From Serratia grimesii NBRC 13537 (GTDB lineage: Bacteria; Pseudomonadota; Gammaproteobacteria; Enterobacterales; Enterobacteriaceae), in assembly GCF_001590905.1 (NCBI RefSeq), contig NZ_BCTT01000010.1, positions 62,001 to 126,000 of the forward strand: a DNA stretch of 64,000 nucleotides. The letters run 5' to 3'. The stretch's first letter is position 1. Each line of letters opens with the position of its first letter. The notes under the pieces were generated by a model. The model saw only the letters and a program-made list of their open reading frames with translations. It made no database searches and was not told the DNA's origin. Shown one piece after another: positions 59,700 through 64,000 of the stretch. Position numbers and translations under genes: made by a program.

Positions 59700-61091
59700 A
59701 TGAATCTTCCGCTCGTTATTAACGTGGTGATTTTTGTCGCCCTCCTTTTGCTGTTGGCGCAAACCCGCCATAAGCAATGGAGTCTGGCGAAAAAAGTACT
59801 GGTCGGCTTGGTCGTGGGCGTGGTGTTCGGTCTGGCACTGCAACTGGTATACGGCTCGGACAACCCGGTACTGAAAGAATCCATCAGCTGGTTCAACATT
59901 GTCGGTAACGGCTATGTGCAACTGCTGCAAATGATTGTGATGCCGCTGGTATTCGCCTCTATTCTGAGCGCGGTTGCCAAGCTGCATAACGCCTCTTCTT
60001 TGGGCAAAATCAGCTTCCTGACTATCGGTACCCTGTTGTTCACCACGCTGATTTCGGCACTGGTGGGCGTGCTGGTGACCAACCTGTTTGGCCTGACCGC
60101 TGAAGGTCTGGTACAAGGGGCGCAAGAAAGCGCGCGTCTGTCAGCGATCCAAAGCAACTACGTGGGCAAACTGGCTGATCTGACCGTACCGCAGATGGTG
60201 CTGTCCTTCATTCCTAAAAACCCGTTTGCCGATCTGACCGGTGCCAGCCCAACGTCGATCATTAGCGTGGTGATCTTCGCGACCTTCCTCGGTGTGGCGT
60301 CGCTGCAACTGCTGAAAGACGACAAGCCTAAAGGCGAACGCGTGCTGGTGGCGATTGATACCCTGCAGGCCTGGGTAATGAAGTTGGTACGTCTGGTGAT
60401 GAAGCTGACGCCATACGGCGTATTGGCGCTAATGACCAAAGTGGTCGCCGGCTCTAACGTCCACGATATCATCAAACTGGGTAGCTTCGTCGTCGCCTCA
60501 TATCTGGGTCTGGCGATCATGTTTGCAGTGCATGCCGCCCTGTTGGCATTCACCGGCGTTAACCCGCTGAAGTTCTTCCGCAAGGTATGGCCGGTCATCA
60601 CTTTCGCCTTTACCAGCCGCTCCAGCGCTGCCAGCATTCCACTTAACGTGGAAGCGCAGACCCGTCGTCTGGGCGTTCCGGAATCCATTGCCAGCTTCTC
60701 GGCCTCGTTCGGCGCCACTATTGGCCAGAATGGCTGTGCGGGCTTGTACCCGGCGATGCTGGCAGTCATGGTTGCCCCAACCGTCGGTATTAACCCGCTG
60801 GACCCGGTGTGGATTGCCACCCTGGTCGGTATCGTCACCATCAGCTCTGCTGGTGTTGCCGGTGTGGGTGGCGGTGCAACCTTCGCCGCACTGATCGTTC
60901 TGCCGGCAATGGGCCTGCCAGTTACCCTGGTTGCCCTGCTGATCTCGGTTGAACCGCTGATCGACATGGGTCGTACTGCACTGAACGTTAACGGTTCTAT
61001 GGCTGCCGGTACCATCACCAGCCAGTTGATGAAGCAAACTGACAAGTCCATTATGGACAGCGAAGACGAAGTCGAACTGGCTCACCAGTAA
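59700..61091 (+). CDS. tcyP: L-cystine/cysteine sodium-type symporter TcyP
   Basis: This 463-residue DAACS-family carrier (YdjN in E. coli, same length) brings in L-cystine and related sulfur compounds. About eight transmembrane helices and two re-entrant hairpins are visible. [45 protein letters not shown] carries the serine-rich hairpin, and [26 protein letters not shown] the second one. I start it at ATG 59700 ([16 protein letters not shown]); an in-frame codon at 59685 would add five residues. A strong terminator follows. Confidence 0.95.
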   Translation: MNLPLVINVVIFVALLLLLAQTRHKQWSLAKKVLVGLVVGVVFGLALQLVYGSDNPVLKESISWFNIVGNGYVQLLQMIVMPLVFASILSAVAKLHNASSLGKISFLTIGTLLFTTLISALVGVLVTNLFGLTAEGLVQGAQESARLSAIQSNYVGKLADLTVPQMVLSFIPKNPFADLTGASPTSIISVVIFATFLGVASLQLLKDDKPKGERVLVAIDTLQAWVMKLVRLVMKLTPYGVLALMTKVVAGSNVHDIIKLGSFVVASYLGLAIMFAVHAALLAFTGVNPLKFFRKVWPVITFAFTSRSSAASIPLNVEAQTRRLGVPESIASFSASFGATIGQNGCAGLYPAMLAVMVAPTVGINPLDPVWIATLVGIVTISSAGVAGVGGGATFAALIVLPAMGLPVTLVALLISVEPLIDMGRTALNVNGSMAAGTITSQLMKQTDKSIMDSEDEVELAHQ

Positions 61092-61110
61092 ATTTCGTCA
61101 GCACTAAAAA

Positions 61111-61141
61111 AACCGGGGCTTTCATCAGCCCCGGTTTTTTT
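61111..61141 (+). terminator. Terminator of tcyP
   Basis: AACCGGGGCT-TTCATC-AGCCCCGGTT runs into TTTTT and has A residues on the other side, so it may serve phnX as well. Confidence 0.92.
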
Positions 61142-61156
61142 ATGTTTGCGAAACGA

Positions 61157-61966
61157 CTATGGCCGTTCGCCACTCGCCAACCGCTGATTGATTTCGGCAA
61201 TCACCCCCGGCAGTTGTGCTAATGTATCAATCACATAGTGTGCCCCAGCAGCATACAGCTTGTCCGCCGCCAGCTTTCGTCGCCGTTCAATCTCCGCACC
61301 ACTCATTTGCTGGTATTCTTCCCAGGTAGCGCCGAATTCGTTACCAGACAGCGCCAACCCGATGCTCCACATTCCCGCGTTGATGCCTTCACTGATACCT
61401 GGCACGGCGTCGTCCACCTTAACGCAATGCGCCACAGCATCAATACCCAGCATAATCACGTTCTGCAACGCCATCCACGGACCGGGACGGCCGCCAACGG
61501 CCAAATCATCCGTCGCCACCCAGTGGTCCGGAGCATAACCACGCTGCGCCGCCGCAGGTGCCAGCACCTCCATTACCGCACGTGGATAACCCGAGCACGA
61601 GCCAATCTTGATCCCTTGTGCACGTAACGCTGCAATCACCTGCGGAACCCCCTCAATGGGGTCGGCAAAGTCGACGACCTTGGCAATTTGCAACGGCATA
61701 AAGGCTTGGTACAACCTATCAATATCTTGATGACTCATAGAACGGCCGAGCTGTTGCTGCCAGCGTGCATCTATCGCCGGCAGTTTGCCCAAGGCTTCAA
61801 TGTGCTGCCATTTGCCCAACCCCATTGGAACACGTGCTTCAGCCAAGCTAATGTCGATATCAAAGGTCCGCTTAAAGGCCTCGACAAAAATCTGCGTCGG
61901 CGCAAAAGAACCAAAGTCCACCGTCGTGCCAGCCCAATCGAGAATCACTGCATTAATCTGGTTCAT
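61157..61966 (-). CDS. phnX: Phosphonoacetaldehyde hydrolase
   Basis: This 269-residue HAD-superfamily enzyme cleaves the C-P bond of phosphonoacetaldehyde to acetaldehyde and phosphate. I choose ATG 61966, seven bases after AAGGA; the in-frame ATG at 61972 is too close to that site. [13 protein letters not shown] has the nucleophilic Asp and the following Ala-Gly typical of phosphonatases. [14 protein letters not shown] carries the Schiff-base lysine of the cap domain. [11 protein letters not shown] and [10 protein letters not shown] complete the core motifs. It starts eight bases after the phnW stop. Confidence 0.95.
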   Translation of the reverse strand: MNQINAVILDWAGTTVDFGSFAPTQIFVEAFKRTFDIDISLAEARVPMGLGKWQHIEALGKLPAIDARWQQQLGRSMSHQDIDRLYQAFMPLQIAKVVDFADPIEGVPQVIAALRAQGIKIGSCSGYPRAVMEVLAPAAAQRGYAPDHWVATDDLAVGGRPGPWMALQNVIMLGIDAVAHCVKVDDAVPGISEGINAGMWSIGLALSGNEFGATWEEYQQMSGAEIERRRKLAADKLYAAGAHYVIDTLAQLPGVIAEINQRLASGERP

Positions 61967-61974
61967 ACTCATCC

Positions 61975-63078
61975 TTATCGCTCCCAGTACATTGCCTGCC
62001 CGACCGCGGCCAGCAAACGGTCGATATCCTGCGGATACACTTCGCCAATGTTGCCAATACGGAAGCAATCGCTCTGCGATACCTTCCCTGGGTAAATAAC
62101 GAAGCCCTGTTGCTTCAGGCGCTGATAGAACTCTGAGAAACGGTAATTTTCTGCCTTAGGCGAATAAAAGGCAGTGATGATCGGTGAGTGAAGTTCGTCA
62201 TCCAGCAACGTTTCAAACCCCAGTGCGCGCATCCCTGCGACCAAACGTTGCTGGTTAGCGCAGTAACGGGCGTTACGCGCATTAATGCCCCCTTCTTGCT
62301 CCAGCTCGCGCAACGCCTGCGCAAAAGCCAGTAAGGTGTGAGTGGGCGATGTAAAACGCCATTTGCCGGCGTTATCTTCCATGCAGCGCCACTGGGCATA
62401 CAAGTCCAGCGACAGCGAACGGGAACGTCCAATGCACTTTTCCAACTCGCGATGTCGGGCTATCACAAAAGCAAAACCCGGCACGCCCTGAATGCATTTA
62501 TTGGCAGAGCTGATCAGATAATCAATGCCCAATGCATCCACATCCAACGGAATGCCACCGAAACTGCTCATTGCGTCCACAATCAACGTTTTGCCATTAC
62601 GCGCCGCCAAGCCCGAGATTCGCTGCAGCGGATTGAGCATTCCCGTCGTGGTTTCACAATGCACCATGGCGATATGGCTGATACGCGTATCGCTTTTCAG
62701 CACCGCTTCCATTGCGTCCACATCCGGCTCGTTCACTTCACCGCAGTTAAATGCATGGTGATTGATGTCCATCAACCTGGCCATTTCAACCATGCGTGCA
62801 CCGTAAGCGCCGTTATTGACGATCAACAGTTTGTCCTGTGGGCCAATCACCGTTCCCAACACTGCTTCTACGGCAAAACTGCCACTGCCCTGTAATAACA
62901 CCGAGGTGTAGCCTGTTGATTGAGTCGCCAACCCCACCAACTGCTGACGGATGCTCTGCACTACACCCAGGTTGTAATCTTCATCCCAGGTACAGCTATC
63001 GAACAACATGGCCTCTTTCACCGTTTTTGACGTGGTCAGTGGTCCAGGCGTTAACAACAGGTAATTATGTTCAGACAT
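61975..63078 (-). CDS. phnW: 2-aminoethylphosphonate:pyruvate aminotransferase
   Basis: This 367-residue PLP-dependent class V aminotransferase turns 2-aminoethylphosphonate and pyruvate into phosphonoacetaldehyde and alanine, feeding Phn[19 protein letters not shown] begins the protein, [35 protein letters not shown] contains the PLP lysine (in SSANKC), and [15 protein letters not shown] is the substrate-side loop. I start it at ATG 63078; an in-frame codon at 63087 adds three residues. The phnR operator lies just upstream. Confidence 0.95.
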   Translation of the reverse strand: MSEHNYLLLTPGPLTTSKTVKEAMLFDSCTWDEDYNLGVVQSIRQQLVGLATQSTGYTSVLLQGSGSFAVEAVLGTVIGPQDKLLIVNNGAYGARMVEMARLMDINHHAFNCGEVNEPDVDAMEAVLKSDTRISHIAMVHCETTTGMLNPLQRISGLAARNGKTLIVDAMSSFGGIPLDVDALGIDYLISSANKCIQGVPGFAFVIARHRELEKCIGRSRSLSLDLYAQWRCMEDNAGKWRFTSPTHTLLAFAQALRELEQEGGINARNARYCANQQRLVAGMRALGFETLLDDELHSPIITAFYSPKAENYRFSEFYQRLKQQGFVIYPGKVSQSDCFRIGNIGEVYPQDIDRLLAAVGQAMYWER

Positions 63079-63092
63079 TTCATCCACCCAAT

Positions 63093-63117
63093 TGGTCTAT
63101 ACCAGATTGCGGTATAG
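63093..63117. promoter_or_regulatory. Probable PhnR operator
   Basis: TGGTCTATACCA at 63093-63104 is one base off the GntR/HutC-type palindrome TGGTCTAGACCA. It also forms the perfect inverted repeat CTATACC-N7-GGTATAG (63097-63103 and 63111-63117). It lies between divergent phnW and phnR, 14 bases upstream of the phnW start. Confidence 0.75.
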
Positions 63118-63221
63118 TGGCGGTAAATTTACTCTGGGGTCAAACGACAACCGTAGCTGAAACAAAAAATTCATCTGCGCATGTATAATGAGCACGTGCC
63201 GAAATGTCATAGCGAGTTGAA

Positions 63222-63944
63222 ATGAAAGAGCATCAGAGCGAGATACCCCACTACCTGCAAATCAAGGATCAGTTACAGACGCGTATCACCCTTGGCGAGT
63301 TACAGACGGGCGATAAACTGCCTTCTGAGCGCGAGTTGTGCACCATTTTCTCCACCACCCGGGTCACCGTCCGTGAAAGTCTGGCGCAACTGGAAGCGAC
63401 CGGGGCCATTTACCGTGCCGATCGCCGGGGGTGGTTTGTGACGCCAGAACGGCTGTGGTTGGATCCGACGCAGAACACCAACTTTCACCGGCTGTGCCAG
63501 GAACAAGGGCGCGTGGCTCGCACCGCACTATTATCCGCTGAAAAAACCACGGTACCGCATGACGTGATGCAACCGCTGGCATTATCGCCATCAGATAAAA
63601 TCTATCTGCTACGTCGTGTGCGCTATGCCGATGACCGGGCAATTTGTTACTGCGAAAACCACTGTCTGCCCGAACGAGTGCCGGAATTACTCCGCCGAGA
63701 TCTCAATGGCAGCCTGACCGAAATTTATCAGCAACACTACCACCTGACCTACCACAAAATGCATCTGTCGTTTTACCCAACCGCTCTGCCACACAACGCC
63801 GCAGCCGCATTGGGTGCGATGGTTGGCCTGCCGGCCCTGCTACTGCGACGATTGAATTACGATCAGCAAGGCCGCATCCTCGATTTCGACATCGAATATT
63901 GGCGTCACGACAGCCTGCGTATTGAGGTCGATACGCAAATGTAA
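63222..63944 (+). CDS. phnR: GntR/HutC-family regulator of phosphonate use (PhnR)
   Basis: This 240-residue regulator has an N-terminal winged helix ([56 protein letters not shown], about residues 10-70) and a C-terminal UTRA effector domain ending [18 protein letters not shown]. Facing phnWX across a shared operator, it should sense 2-aminoethylphosphonate or an intermediate. The phosphonate transporter genes (phnSTUV in Salmonella) are not inside the window. A GAGTTGAA precedes the ATG. Confidence 0.88.
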   Translation: MKEHQSEIPHYLQIKDQLQTRITLGELQTGDKLPSERELCTIFSTTRVTVRESLAQLEATGAIYRADRRGWFVTPERLWLDPTQNTNFHRLCQEQGRVARTALLSAEKTTVPHDVMQPLALSPSDKIYLLRRVRYADDRAICYCENHCLPERVPELLRRDLNGSLTEIYQQHYHLTYHKMHLSFYPTALPHNAAAALGAMVGLPALLLRRLNYDQQGRILDFDIEYWRHDSLRIEVDTQM

Positions 63945-63958
63945 GCCCAAAATAAAAA

Positions 63959-63982
63959 GGCGCGGCCGTGAATGGCTGCGCC
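63959..63982 (+). terminator. Hairpin after phnR
   Basis: GGCGCGGCC-GTGAAT-GGCTGCGCC pairs with one G-U and is followed by CTTAAG, about 15 bases after the phnR stop. Confidence 0.6.
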
Positions 63983-64000
63983 CTTAAGTCCTCGTACAGA

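Noticed and set aside
60158-61051. A 297-codon frame antisense to tcyP
   Set aside because: It is a shadow of tcyP, rich in Thr, Ala and Pro, with no start signal.

Overview
The window looks like chromosomal DNA from a Serratia-type member of the Enterobacterales (Yersiniaceae/Hafniaceae side). This rests on proteins that align closely from memory with Escherichia coli and Yersinia homologues, on local gene orders shared with E. coli (menI-ydiJ-ydiK-rprA; ppsA/ppsR/aroH; btuC-btuE-btuD with nlpC, ydiV and selO; thrS-infC-rpmI-rplT-pheM-pheS-pheT-ihfA; yniA-yniB-yniC-ydjM-tcyP), and on loci typical of Serratia and Yersinia placed between those blocks (hemPRSTUV, yfeABCD, arnBCADTEF, gluconate 2-dehydrogenase, phnWX). 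The genus is an inference. I saw no rRNA, tRNA, CRISPR array, insertion sequence or prophage.

Layout. 1-288 is the 3' end of an unrecognised gene. 340-5162 holds menI-ydiJ (overlapping, minus) and ydiK (plus). The small RNA RprA follows at about 5418-5528, with an RcsB box in front. 5641-10614 is central carbon and aromatic metabolism: ppsA, its regulator ppsR, and aroH. A glutathione peroxidase paralogue comes next. 11318-17455 is a Fur-boxed haem uptake locus: hemP, the outer-membrane receptor hemR, the haem-handling protein hemS and the ABC importer hemTUV. 17501-22017 carries selO, an unlisted 39-residue membrane protein, a ydiV-like EAL protein with its active-site residues intact, lplA and nlpC. 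22191-29593 is the arn lipid A aminoarabinose operon, preceded by a PmrA-type box. 29994-32373 is btuC-btuE-btuD.

32550-40777 has a secreted DUF2502-like protein, a 43-residue lipoprotein, and the translation cluster running from thrS to ihfA, including the pheM attenuator and the ATT-started infC. 41307-44949 holds a small membrane protein, marC, an orphan iron-type periplasmic binding protein and a HAAAP amino-acid transporter. 45208-49067 is a three-subunit gluconate 2-dehydrogenase. 49377-54134 has emtA, an orphan GhoS-family protein and the Fur-boxed yfeABCD metal importer. 54171-61091 has a GNAT acetyltransferase, yniA, yniB, an unusual HdeD-like plus permuted-papain-like fusion, yniC, the LexA-boxed ydjM and tcyP. 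61157-63944 is phnX-phnW with a divergent GntR regulator and a clear operator.

Themes are iron, haem and manganese acquisition (three Fur-like boxes), envelope stress and modification (RprA/Rcs, arn/PmrAB, emtA, nlpC) and housekeeping translation. The least explained items are the HdeD/peptidase-like fusion, the orphan GhoS, the EAL-intact YdiV, and two short genes missed by ordinary ORF length cut-offs. All family assignments come from reading the sequence and from memory of homologues; no database search was run.
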